From NCBI RefSeq assembly GCF_000950575.1, contig NZ_CP011005.1:496001-560000 (forward strand): DNA of 64,000 nucleotides. Reading direction: 5' to 3'. Under the pieces are notes generated by a model. It saw nothing but the letters and a program-made list of their open reading frames with translations, did not search any database and had not been told where the DNA came from. This document shows, piece after piece, positions 26,901 through 33,420 of this stretch; the first letter of the stretch is position 1; each line of letters starts with the position of its first letter. A program made the translations under genes and the position numbers. This stretch comes from Psychromicrobium lacuslunae. Lineage in GTDB: Bacteria > Actinomycetota > Actinomycetes > Actinomycetales > Micrococcaceae.

Positions 26901-29707
26901 CCGATAGCCTGCTGCTCAGTAACCATTTGTTGCTCTGGGACGGCTGGTCGCACCAGTTGGTGCTGCGTGATCTCTTCGAGGCGTATGAACAGGCGGTGGA
27001 GGGGAAAGCTCCCAGTTTGGCGACGGCTGGGCCGGGCTTCGCCGAGTATATCCAAGCTCTTGATCTGAAAGACGCCTCCGCCGCTGAGGAGTTCTGGTCC
27101 GAGCGGTTGGCGGGTCTGGCCTCTCCGACGCTGCTTGCCGGGGACCGGGTCGCCGCCGCTGCTCAGCAAGCACCGGAGAAGTTATTGAGTACCTTGAGCG
27201 AGCAACAGACTGCTCAGCTTTCGGCGCTAGCCCGGCGGCAAGGGGTCACTCTGAACTCGCTGCTCAGCGGGGCGTTTGCGCTCTTGCTGGGGGAGTACAG
27301 CGGCAGCAACGACGTGGTCTTTGGCCTGACGGTGGCCGGTAGAACGGATCCGGCCGAATCAGGGGTGGATTACTCAGCCGCCATCGGCGTGCTACTGAAC
27401 ACCATCCCGCAACGGATCCGCGCCGAGGCGGCGATGAGCGTTCCCGAGTTCCTTGCTGCGGTGCAAACTGAGCGGGTTGAGACGATGCCTTATGAATACC
27501 TGGAACTTGGCGAGATTCAACGACTCAGCGAACATCAACAACTCTTCGATAATCTCTTCGTGCTACAGAACTTCTTCGACGCAGATGCAGCCGAGGAGTT
27601 CTACTCCCGGCACGGCATTGCCGGCTCGGAATCCGAGGACGCCACGCACTTCCCATTCACCTGGGTGGTGATGCCGGGCAGCGAATTGCGGATCACCCTT
27701 GAATACCGGCCAGATCTGAGCAGCCGAGACCGGGCGGAAGAGCTACTAGAGCGGTTCGTGGAGATCCTTGAGCAGCTCAACGGTGCTGGCGACGGCGTCT
27801 CGATTGGTTCGCTGGCTCGCACCAACCTGCCGGCACCCCAGCCCGGGCGAGAGTTCCCGGCGCTGAGTATTCCCGAGCTCTTCGATCGCTCAGCGGCGAA
27901 GCACCGCGCCGATCGAGCCCTGGTGTGTGCCGGGCAGTCAATGACCTTCGGTGAGCTTCAGGAACGCAGTATCGCCTTGGCACAGAGATTGACTCGCAGC
28001 GGGGTGCGGCCGGAGAGCTCGGTGGCCATCGCGATACCGCGTTCGCTGGAGTCCATCGTCGCGCTCTTCGCCGTGCTGCGCACCGGTGCGGGTTATGTAC
28101 CGCTCGAATTGGATCATCCGGATGAGCGCTTAGCCGCAATCTTGCAGGACGCCCAGCCTCAGGTGGTGCTTACCGTTTCCGCGGTAGCATCACGTGTCCA
28201 GGGTTTCCAACAGATCTTGCTCGATCAGCTCGCTGAGCCTGAGCCGGACGCCGCTGTGATACTCGCTGCGACACTTGGCACGGTGGATCACCCGGTCTCA
28301 GCCGCTGTTTTCCCCGGTTTTGAACCCGAAGCAGCACACCGCCTACGGCATAGCGCATACACGATTTACACCTCCGGTTCGACCGGTAAGCCCAAGGGCG
28401 TGGTGGTGGAATATGCCGGTCTGACCAATATGCTCTTGAACCACCAACGGCGCATTTTCGAGCCAGTTTTGGCGGCCGCCGGGCACCGTAGGTTCCGGGT
28501 CGCACATACCGTTTCCTTTGCCTTCGACATGTCCTGGGAGGAGCTGCTCTGGCTTGCCGATGGTCATGAGGTGCATATCTGCGATGAGAATCTGCGCCGG
28601 GACCCGGCCGAGCTAGCCGCGTATCTGCAACGCGAACGGATCGACGTCATTAACGTGACGCCAACCTTCGCCCAGCAGTTGGTCGCCGAAGGGGTTTTGG
28701 AACGTGAGCATCAGCCCGCACTGATCCTGCTCGGCGGTGAAGCGGTCTCCGCGCAGCTCTGGAGCAAGCTCGCTGAGCATCCGCAGGTTGTTGGTTATAA
28801 CCTCTACGGCCCCACCGAATACACCATTAATACCCTCGGGGTAGGCACCTTCGACTGCCAGGACCCGGTGATCGGTACGCCGATCGATAACACCAATGTG
28901 TATGTGTTGGATGAGTGGTTGCGGCCGGTGCCGGACTCGGTGCCGGGAGAGCTGTACGTCTCCGGCGTCGGTTTGGCTCGAGGTTACCTTGGTTTGCCGG
29001 CGATGACTTCGGCGAGATTTATCGCCTGCCCATTCCAGCCAGGGGAGCGGATGTACCGCACCGGTGACCTCGTTCGACGTCGCCCTGATGGCAATATCGA
29101 CTACTTGGGCCGGACCGATGATCAGGTCAAAATTCGGGGTTACCGAGTGGAACCGGGGGAGATCGAAGCGGTCATCACCGATTACCCGGCGGTTGGTTTC
29201 GCGGCGGTGACGGTATCTACCGATCCGGCGACCTCGCTGAACCGCTTGAACGCGTTTATCGGACTGAAGCAGCAAGCGGAGGGGGCAGACAGTAGCGAGC
29301 AACTAACCGGTTTGCTCGGGCATCTTTCCGCTGTGCTGCCGGACTATATGCTGCCCAGTCACTATGCATTGATCGATGGTTTGCCGCTTACCGTGAACGG
29401 CAAACTTGATGCCCGGGCGCTGCCAGTGGCTCAGCCAATTAGTGCTCTCTTGGGTTTGCAACGCACTGAACCGAGTAGCGAAACCGAAGAATTGGTATGT
29501 GAGTTCTTTGCCGAGGTACTCGGGCTCGATGATGACGAGGTGCGGCTGGAGGACGATTTCTTCGGGCTCGGCGGGCACTCAATGCTGGCGATCCGACTGG
29601 TGGGCATGCTGCGGGCCGAGTTCGGCGAAGTGGTGAGCATCAAAGATCTGTTCGCGCTGCGCACTCCCGCCGCGCTCGCCATCCAGATAGAGGAAACCGC
29701 GAACTAG
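17960..29707 (+). CDS. Trimodular siderophore NRPS, coelichelin-synthetase-like (A-T-E-C-A-T-E-C-A-T)
   Basis: A giant NRPS (about 3915 aa). Approximate nucleotide limits: A1 18495-20040, T1 20080-20270, E1 20320-21750, C2 21810-23150, A2 23230-24930, T2 25000-25200, E2 25250-26480, C3 26515-27830, A3 27860-29440, T3 29470-29700. There is no thioesterase. T1 and T2 carry GGDS, as usual before E domains; T3 carries GGHS. Both E domains keep HHxxxDxxSW. The specificity codes I read are A1 DINYWGGIGK, A2 DVWVVGLVNK and A3 DMENLGLINK; A1 and A3 agree with formyl-hydroxyornithine and hydroxyornithine as I remember them for CchH. C3 has HLLLWDG instead of HHxxxDG. About 170 unexplained residues precede A1. 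ATG 17960 is preferred; the frame is open from GTG 17903. The product is probably a hydroxamate tri- or tetrapeptide. Confidence 0.92.
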   Translation: METTNSALPGTLTISAQHLAEMAARLGDHSAAALAITVTAAVAYWAAPQQPEVGEQTPDFSEQTAEELAEISCPSEQLLFKLPLGSQTELAELAATIAVQLTKPAEHYLVRYAGQEWQLSASTSGWSLQESEELTVPPSVIANIVDFPERQLGTIDAGNAQSRLADLARWNDTEQERSRPTLVELVQRQAELRPEAPAVIDGERTLSYRQLSERSAQLAHFLLARGLAAESVVAVSLPRGAEMVVALLAILKAGCAFVPLDPQWPAERRALVSSDAGAVLQLCAVTEAASTTVATKATKATEAAAEALPGVEVSLEEWAFGDYPATAPQLQIPGAALAYVIFTSGSTGRPKGAMIRHEAISERLLWQSGEILHFGPEDAALFKAPLAFDISINEVFLPLVTGGRLVIAKPGGERDPNYLLDVIHRQRVSFTYLVSSMLDVLLEMAQHGNELSSLKHVWCGGELLTKDLYDRFRRQLDIPMYHGYGPAEATIGVSHVIYRGEAERLSASIGKANPNTELYVLDDQLRPVPIGVGGELYAGGFLLGRGYVNAPGLTAARFVANPFGAPGSRLYRTGDLARFAADGSLEFLGRADNQVKIRGMRLELEEVESTLSQHPLIRQASVLAKQNSRGGSYLVGYLLPVTGKNLDLAELKLWCQNQMPEYMIPSHLVVLEEFPLTANGKLDRRALPEPVLEASGEAQLAASASDAERVVSEQIADVLQLGTVGLDQDFFELGGDSILAISLLSALRRNGLHVTVTDIFGSRTTRGIAAAASQQQASPVGTDSGAGSFGGLPIVRWLGERSGRVDGFVQSVLFETPEALNAEALEAMLMSIVSRHPMLRARLRREQPWGFEVPEDADAQQLWQRVELAADSTASTAQVSEADFELALKVATDAAIERLDPEAGTMLQAVWFPVQQRLLLVAHHLVIDGVSWRILLDDLDQAWQQLSSGQAIELANTGMSMKTWTETLEQAAETTFAADLSYWQRALPGVDQQIGRAALSGQTVAEERLHTVTVDAATTSALLGELPGVFHATVNDVLLTALSISLARWRKQLGQRQTFAHIELEGHGREGRAVLPLLGREADLSRTVGWFTTLFPVIVDPGELADQPEQAALAAALKRVKDQLAKVPSQGLSWGVGKYLGSATGGSPEAPDAQIAQRPDCQVLFNYLGRFGSATAKNWRMLGNSRGGEQLGERRDASMELPRALEFNAIIDSGSDGEHQLSTVISWPEGIFHEADIQLIAEYWREALVSLAQLADLGSQAGHSSSDFPLIELSQQQVDSFDGEALLDLLPLTPLQQGLYFHSVFDDDSAGQYVEQQIISLQGPCDRQRLFDAAKRLFEIFPNLAARFSSLEDGRLISVQERGIAPQLQNLDFSAQATISEAAAEQAIAEFAEQDRLAGFDLAVAPLMRYTLIRLAPEHHVLVQTVHHIIADGWSVPQMLNTLLAEYHAPGSVLRPSNGYSEYLAWLQEQDAELSSEVWREQLRGLEQPSLLRPGHSPSNSFSEVDFDFGRIGSLEASLRQSGSTLSVAVHTAWGLALGKLLGQSDLVFGSTVSGREADLPGIAEMVGLFINTVPVRSSLFAHNSEVTSAELTRAEPTLADLLSRMRQQHDAVRPYQHESLGTIQRQAGLGTLFDALVVFDLSADASALGQPSDTLRISQIDGEGAPHYPLTLAVMPRQGAASAEGLAGGLELAVKLIYDAEAVTENAARGILEDFVAALQAIGNDDLSAALPRTLLPDALLLDPAVDLNSRIAPLAAPEQLTLPELFDRAARRFPEKTALRMCRFSEATQATAEAEGAPDAKHVLGSERLSYAELAARKDRIAAALSAAGLGLGDFAAVATERSLHQVTALIGVVTAGGASVPLDLAYPDERLAFILADAQPRVVLTTAEQSERIYRLLANAADMREDSQGLTDTRVLLIEEILVEEGLGAEPTGAISEVLERSVQIPWRSAAYLIYTSGSTGTPKGVLVEHRSVVTMLASMSGLLKYGADDVWTMFHSFGFDVSVWEMWGALTQGAELLVPDHALTRSPMDFLTLVRERAVTMLVQSPSALYRLIEADQQAALESAEPLGELALRHVVFGGEPVDAARLRPWVERYGVDSPDLINLYGLTESAVNFTYRVLDRGQLLGDDPVTLGGGIPGSAIYLLDEQLQPVQAGESGLLYLGGPQVARGYWQRPGLTAARFVPNPFANDGSRLYNTGDVVRLTDAGELEFVGRVDDQVQLNGFRVELGEIEAAARELAGVLDCVVLLSPQRDQLAACLLLDQDAPAEASGAGQLQSVQSQLAERLPAHMVPQRLEAFATLPLTVNNKRDRKALAAKVFGAEQQQSGSAVAPEAQQGPGQSTEQLERLKEIFSNALGAQDIDADTDFFARGGDSIVAISVVNQARAAGITLSPSEIFLLKTPAKIAAKLAVANTAAAAQQDRVAQNTRPSFGPVPLTPIMHRWRELQPTLHNFALARTIKLPGGLEEERLRTALRALLQSHPTLRMQLNTEPDDLWSLEIPEEAAEPQLLRVSAGEPQRLAEAAMSRLRPLAGQMSEFVWIDNGTESGTLVIVIHHLVMDAVSWIVLLDDLNLLLDGKTPAISPVSYREYAERLNQAAQRREFLADMPHWLEMLDAPALIAEPSSGGSWSLEVDLPKEASAVLFSRLPQLSGLGLTELLCGALRSALTAVQAEPTPLSIELERHGRTGVDEVADYSQLAGWFTAIAPLKLSPQYDPLVAAREVAQRQLSEQRSLGFGLLRYLNPQSALRLAAKPTPQILLNYLGRGTETGVLQLSTDPGARTDYAVEVNTWGESNEGAETLRTAFTLSTAVPLELGLRISEEWLKALQQLVSRAEGSLGASSGVELSSERSLPLAPLQRGLYFQAQMASEPGQYLAQNYLAFDHALDPVALAQAASSLLERHPLLGAGFRTEESGQIVQFTAAGQQSVPLELVDLRAETEEVAAERLKQHRDADREQGFDLLNPPLIRLTLFRLPSGTDSLLLSNHLLLWDGWSHQLVLRDLFEAYEQAVEGKAPSLATAGPGFAEYIQALDLKDASAAEEFWSERLAGLASPTLLAGDRVAAAAQQAPEKLLSTLSEQQTAQLSALARRQGVTLNSLLSGAFALLLGEYSGSNDVVFGLTVAGRTDPAESGVDYSAAIGVLLNTIPQRIRAEAAMSVPEFLAAVQTERVETMPYEYLELGEIQRLSEHQQLFDNLFVLQNFFDADAAEEFYSRHGIAGSESEDATHFPFTWVVMPGSELRITLEYRPDLSSRDRAEELLERFVEILEQLNGAGDGVSIGSLARTNLPAPQPGREFPALSIPELFDRSAAKHRADRALVCAGQSMTFGELQERSIALAQRLTRSGVRPESSVAIAIPRSLESIVALFAVLRTGAGYVPLELDHPDERLAAILQDAQPQVVLTVSAVASRVQGFQQILLDQLAEPEPDAAVILAATLGTVDHPVSAAVFPGFEPEAAHRLRHSAYTIYTSGSTGKPKGVVVEYAGLTNMLLNHQRRIFEPVLAAAGHRRFRVAHTVSFAFDMSWEELLWLADGHEVHICDENLRRDPAELAAYLQRERIDVINVTPTFAQQLVAEGVLEREHQPALILLGGEAVSAQLWSKLAEHPQVVGYNLYGPTEYTINTLGVGTFDCQDPVIGTPIDNTNVYVLDEWLRPVPDSVPGELYVSGVGLARGYLGLPAMTSARFIACPFQPGERMYRTGDLVRRRPDGNIDYLGRTDDQVKIRGYRVEPGEIEAVITDYPAVGFAAVTVSTDPATSLNRLNAFIGLKQQAEGADSSEQLTGLLGHLSAVLPDYMLPSHYALIDGLPLTVNGKLDARALPVAQPISALLGLQRTEPSSETEELVCEFFAEVLGLDDDEVRLEDDFFGLGGHSMLAIRLVGMLRAEFGEVVSIKDLFALRTPAALAIQIEETAN

Positions 29708-29735
29708 GCCGCAGGAGATCCGGGCGCCAGATCTG

Positions 29736-29779
29736 CTGGCTAATGTGGTGGGGGGGCGCTCCTGCACCACATTAGCCAG
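29736..29779. terminator. Bidirectional hairpin between NRPS and esterase genes
   Basis: A perfect 15-bp stem (29736-29750 with 29765-29779) encloses a G-rich 14-nt loop, 28 nt after the NRPS stop and between two convergent genes. The tail is only weakly T-rich (GTTATT), so strength is uncertain. Confidence 0.7.
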
Positions 29780-29812
29780 GTTATTCCGGTGCTCGTGTTG
29801 GGTAACGGGGAG

Positions 29813-30964
29813 CTAGCCGATACGTCGCAGCATCCAGGCGGTGTCGCGCAACAAGGCATCACGCCAGCTGGAGCGGTCGTGGCCGGCCGCGGAAACATTA
29901 CTGTGCAGGCTGGCCCCACGCTCCGCTAGCAGTCGGAATACCTCAGCTTGGTGATCCACCATCTTGCCTTCATGACTTCCGACGTCGAATGCCACCGTAA
30001 TACCCGAAAGATCGAGCTCCGAGGTGCTCAAGAGTCGGGCCATTGCGCCTCCCAGCGGGCCATCCATTGGCCCCGTCCGTGGTCCCGATGCGGCGCTAGC
30101 GTCCGGGGCCGGGTACCAAAAGGAGCCGGATTGGCAGAGTGCTTGCGGGAAAGTCTCCGGCATCGTCACGGCGGCGTAAAGGGCGGCCAGGCCGCCATAG
30201 CTTTGGCCCGCCAGCACAGTGCTTGCCGGCTCGACTTCACGTCCCAGCTGAGTGGCGATCAAGGGCAGCAACTCCTCGCGAACGGCCCGCCAGAACAGCG
30301 GGTTCAGGGCGAGCTCCTCACGTCGCTTGTCCCCGCCGGGCGAGGGCACGAAGACCAGCGTGCAGGGCGATAACTCGCCAGCTTGATGCGCTGCGGTGAA
30401 GGCCAGGCCAGCTGGGTGCAGATGAATCCAGTCGTCGCCGTCGAGCAACAGCACGACTCGCTGTGCTGCCTCGACCTCCGGACCGATGTATTGCATCCGG
30501 ACGGTACGCCGAGCGCCGAGTAGCTCGCTGCTCCAACGCAGTCGAGTCGGCGGTACCGGCAAGAGTGCCTCGGCGCTGAGCGAGGGCCAGAACGCTTGCT
30601 CGGCGGCATCGGGCGTGCTCGCGATGGAACGCAGCGGGCCCGCTCCCACCGGATTGAGCGGATCGGCCAGCCCGCTCGGGTTGTCGGCCTGCGTAAAGCC
30701 GTAGCTGACCCGGAAGGGGGCTGGAAAATGCTGAATAGCGAAGTGAAATACATCACCATTCTCAGCCGTGCAGGCGGTCATCTCGACCGGTTCGGGACGG
30801 TCGTCGAAGCGTAGTAAAGTGCTCTGCTGGCTGCGGCTTAAGAACAGTGCCTGCCAGCCGTTTTCGGCTGGAATAAAGCGCGGCGAGCCTTGCTCGGCCA
30901 AACTCCAGAAGGTCGCCGATCCGGGCTGCTCCGGTAAGCCGAAAGCCTCAAAAATACTGACCAT
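29813..30964 (-). CDS. Enterochelin-esterase-like hydrolase (Fes/IroE/CchJ type)
   Basis: A 383-aa alpha/beta-hydrolase with the Fes-type N-terminal domain and an esterase-D-like catalytic domain. The nucleophile elbow is GQSYGGLAALYA (about residues 268-279), the Asp lies in the FDVGSHEGKMVDH region, and the His is in AAGHDRSSWRDAL near the end. In coelichelin-type pathways CchJ is a cytoplasmic esterase needed with a TE-less NRPS, proposed to release the peptide or to open the ferric complex. No signal peptide is seen. It is convergent with the NRPS and divergent from the hydroxylase gene, sharing two iron boxes with it. Confidence 0.85.
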   Translation of the reverse strand: MVSIFEAFGLPEQPGSATFWSLAEQGSPRFIPAENGWQALFLSRSQQSTLLRFDDRPEPVEMTACTAENGDVFHFAIQHFPAPFRVSYGFTQADNPSGLADPLNPVGAGPLRSIASTPDAAEQAFWPSLSAEALLPVPPTRLRWSSELLGARRTVRMQYIGPEVEAAQRVVLLLDGDDWIHLHPAGLAFTAAHQAGELSPCTLVFVPSPGGDKRREELALNPLFWRAVREELLPLIATQLGREVEPASTVLAGQSYGGLAALYAAVTMPETFPQALCQSGSFWYPAPDASAASGPRTGPMDGPLGGAMARLLSTSELDLSGITVAFDVGSHEGKMVDHQAEVFRLLAERGASLHSNVSAAGHDRSSWRDALLRDTAWMLRRIG

Positions 30965-31019
30965 GTCGATTCTTTACTCCTGCTCTGCTGCAAATAATGC
31001 CCTCGGCGAGAAGGCGAAT

Positions 31020-31058
31020 GTAGGATAGCATTACCTTACTTAGTTAAGGCTTACCAAA
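31020..31058. promoter_or_regulatory. Pair of IdeR/DtxR-like iron boxes between esterase and hydroxylase genes
   Basis: TTAGTTAAGGCTTACCAAA (31040-31058) matches the IdeR consensus at 15 of 19 positions, and GTAGGATAGCATTACCTTA (31020-31038) at 13 of 19. They are adjacent and lie in the 164-nt divergent intergenic region, so they could control both the leftward esterase and the rightward hydroxylase-formyltransferase operon. Confidence 0.65.
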
Positions 31059-31128
31059 TACGGCCGCCGAGGGCCTTTCTGCCCCGGCGCTCTCCGGGTA
31101 AAACACCATTTCGAGAAGAGGTTCTCTT

Positions 31129-32442
31129 TTGCGGCACGATGTTTTTGATGTTGTCGGGGTCGGCATGGGTCCGTCCAATCTAGCGTTTGCGACGGCTGTC
31201 GACGAACACAATGAGACGGCCGCCGAGGGGGACCGGATTGAGGCCCTCTTCCTGGAGCAGAAAGACTCGTTCGGCTGGCATCCCGGGATGCTACTCGAGG
31301 GCTCCACAATGCAAATCTCCTATCTGAAGGATCTCGCGACGTTGCGAAATCCGCGCAGCCGCTTCACCTTTGTGAATTACCTCCAGCAAGCCGGTCGATT
31401 GATCGATTTCATTAATCATCAGACCTTCTTCCCGTCCCGGATTGAATTCGCCGACTATCTGCAATGGGTGGCCGCCTCAATCAATTCCGCGGTCAAGTAC
31501 CAACGTACCGTGATCGGTATTGAAGCGCTGGCGGAGCAGGATCGCAATGGTGCTCGTTACCGGATTTCCGCCACCGGCCCGGAAGGTACCGAAGAGTACC
31601 TGACCCGCAGCGTGATCGTGGCCACCGGGCTGGCCGAAAAGCTCCCCAGCTGGGCGACTGCTGGGCCTAGACTGTTCCATAACCATCGCCTGCTTGAGCA
31701 TCTCGACAAGCTTGGCGAGGCCACCGAGAACCGGTTCCTGGTGCTCGGCAGCGGTCAGAGCGCCGCCGAAGTTGTGCAGCATCTGCATCGCAGCTACCCC
31801 GAGGCCGTGGTTGAGTCAGCCTTCAATAGCTTCGGCTTCAGCCCCGCGGACGACAGTCCTTTCGCCAACCGAGTCTTCGACCCCTCAGCGGTTGATGATT
31901 TCTTCTACGCCCCCGATGATGTGCGTGCCGAGCTGATCAACCGGCATCGCAGCACCAACTACTCTTGTGTTGACCTGGAACTGATCAATGAGCTCTACGC
32001 AATTGAATACCGCGAGCGAGTGCAAGGCCCGCGTCGGCTGATCTTCCGCCCCGGTACCGAGGTACTGGAGGCAGTGGAAAGCGATGCTGCAGTTTCAGTA
32101 ACTCTGCATGACCGGATCAAAGGACAGGCCGAGAACCAGCGCTACGATGCGGTGGTGTGTGCCACCGGCTTCAACTCGCAAGGTGTCAGTGGTCTGCTGC
32201 GCGGTGTCGGCATCCTGGGGAATCAGACCCCGAGCTTTGGCCGGGACTATGAACTTCTCCTCGACGGTGTTCCGGTCACCGGTCTGTTTGTGCAAGGCCC
32301 CACCGAATCAACCCATGGCCTGACCTCAACGCTGCTATCAAACGTCGCGGTGCGCGGCGGCGAGCTGCTCAATTCGGTGCTGGCGCTGCGTGAGCAGCAT
32401 GGTGCCCCGGCTGCCTCGTCCTTGGTTGAGCAGGGGGCGTAA
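31129..32442 (+). CDS. L-ornithine N5-monooxygenase (SidA/IucD family)
   Basis: A 437-aa flavin- and NADPH-dependent hydroxylase that makes N5-hydroxyornithine, the hydroxamate precursor. The FAD site is VVGVGMGPSNLAFA (residues about 7-20), the NADPH site is LVLGSGQSAAEVVQHL (about 203-218), and the C-terminal ATGFNSQ motif is typical of the class. The start codon is TTG at 31129, supported by AGAAGAGG 8 nt upstream; no in-frame ATG occurs until after the FAD motif. Ornithine rather than lysine as substrate is inferred from the NRPS A-domain codes and the formyltransferase. It is coupled to the next gene (stop and start overlap by one base). Confidence 0.92.
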   Translation: MRHDVFDVVGVGMGPSNLAFATAVDEHNETAAEGDRIEALFLEQKDSFGWHPGMLLEGSTMQISYLKDLATLRNPRSRFTFVNYLQQAGRLIDFINHQTFFPSRIEFADYLQWVAASINSAVKYQRTVIGIEALAEQDRNGARYRISATGPEGTEEYLTRSVIVATGLAEKLPSWATAGPRLFHNHRLLEHLDKLGEATENRFLVLGSGQSAAEVVQHLHRSYPEAVVESAFNSFGFSPADDSPFANRVFDPSAVDDFFYAPDDVRAELINRHRSTNYSCVDLELINELYAIEYRERVQGPRRLIFRPGTEVLEAVESDAAVSVTLHDRIKGQAENQRYDAVVCATGFNSQGVSGLLRGVGILGNQTPSFGRDYELLLDGVPVTGLFVQGPTESTHGLTSTLLSNVAVRGGELLNSVLALREQHGAPAASSLVEQGA

Positions 32443-33377
32443 TGCGGGTCATCACCTTCGGTTACCAAACCTGGGGACACAAAACGCTTTCTGCGGTGCT
32501 GGAATCCCGACACGAAGTGGTGCTCGCGGTCACCCACCCGCCGAGCGACAATCCCTATGAGCAGATGTGGTCGGATTCGGTCGAAGAACTAGCCCGGGCA
32601 CACGGGGTGCCGGTGCATATTGCGAAGCGGCCCGACCAGGCGCTGCTGGAGGCAATCAAGGCAGCCGACGCCGATATTATTGTGGCCAATAACTGGCGGA
32701 CCTGGTTACCTGCGGAAATTTACAATGCGCCACGGCTCGGCACGCTCAATATCCACGATTCTCTGCTGCCCAAATACGCCGGCTTCTCCCCGCTGATCTG
32801 GGCGCTGATCAATGGCGAGAGTCATGTCGGGGTAACCGCACACCTGATGGACGAGGGCCTGGACACCGGCCCGGTGATTAGCCAGCAATCAGTTCCGGTC
32901 GGCGCGCAAGACCGCACAGTCGATCTGTTCCATCGCACCATTGAAGTGATCCCGCCGCTCGTACTGGACGCGCTGGATCGGCTGGAAGCTGGCGAGGTGC
33001 AGACGGTACCGCAAGATCTCTCTCAAGCCAGCTACTTCCATAAACGCTCCGAGCAGGACAGCCACATCGACTGGAACTGGCCCGCCGAAGCAATCGAGCG
33101 GCTAGTGCGTGCGCAGTCCGATCCTTACCCCAATGCTTTTGCCTTCCACGGCGAGAAACGGCTGCGGATCGTCGAATCCGCCGTCTCCCGCGGCAAGTTC
33201 GGCGGTACCCCGGGGCGGTTCAGTATTGAAGCCGAGGGCGGCGTCGTGGTGGTGGCCGGGCCGGAGGCCTGGCGCGGCGTCAACCCGGCACTGATCGTGA
33301 AAAAAGTTCGCCTCGACGACGGCACCGAGCTCTCGGCGAGCGAGTATTTCGCCGGCGGCGGTGGCTACCTCAACTAA
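32442..33377 (+). CDS. N5-hydroxyornithine formyltransferase (CchA-like)
   Basis: A 311-aa relative of methionyl-tRNA formyltransferase. The N10-formyl-THF domain has the catalytic triad region NIHDSLLPKYAGFSPLIWALINGESHVGVTAHLMDEGLDTGP in outline (residues about 103-145: Asn, His and Asp of the fold). A C-terminal OB-like domain follows. It lies directly after the ornithine hydroxylase, so it most likely formylates N5-hydroxyornithine for module 1 of the NRPS rather than Met-tRNA. The start ATG overlaps the hydroxylase stop (TAATG). Confidence 0.88.
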   Translation: MRVITFGYQTWGHKTLSAVLESRHEVVLAVTHPPSDNPYEQMWSDSVEELARAHGVPVHIAKRPDQALLEAIKAADADIIVANNWRTWLPAEIYNAPRLGTLNIHDSLLPKYAGFSPLIWALINGESHVGVTAHLMDEGLDTGPVISQQSVPVGAQDRTVDLFHRTIEVIPPLVLDALDRLEAGEVQTVPQDLSQASYFHKRSEQDSHIDWNWPAEAIERLVRAQSDPYPNAFAFHGEKRLRIVESAVSRGKFGGTPGRFSIEAEGGVVVVAGPEAWRGVNPALIVKKVRLDDGTELSASEYFAGGGGYLN

Positions 33378-33387
33378 TCAATCAGCT

Positions 33388-33420
33388 ACAGCTGGCGACG
33401 TTCTCAGCGTCGCCAGCTGT
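33388..33420. terminator. Hairpin at the end of the formyltransferase gene
   Basis: A perfect 13-bp stem (33388-33400 with 33408-33420) with a 7-nt loop lies 10 nt after the formyltransferase stop, followed by ATTCGTTTTC. It overlaps the last codons of the convergent response regulator, so it serves two gene ends at once. Confidence 0.7.

Noticed and set aside
17960-29707. Many long reading frames on the opposite strand and in other frames of the NRPS gene
   Set aside because: They are shadows of a strongly biased high-GC coding sequence, with no start signals and no recognisable domains.
13554-33377. Siderophore exporter gene (CchI-like ABC exporter)
   Set aside because: No exporter frame is present in the cluster, so export must rely on a gene outside it.
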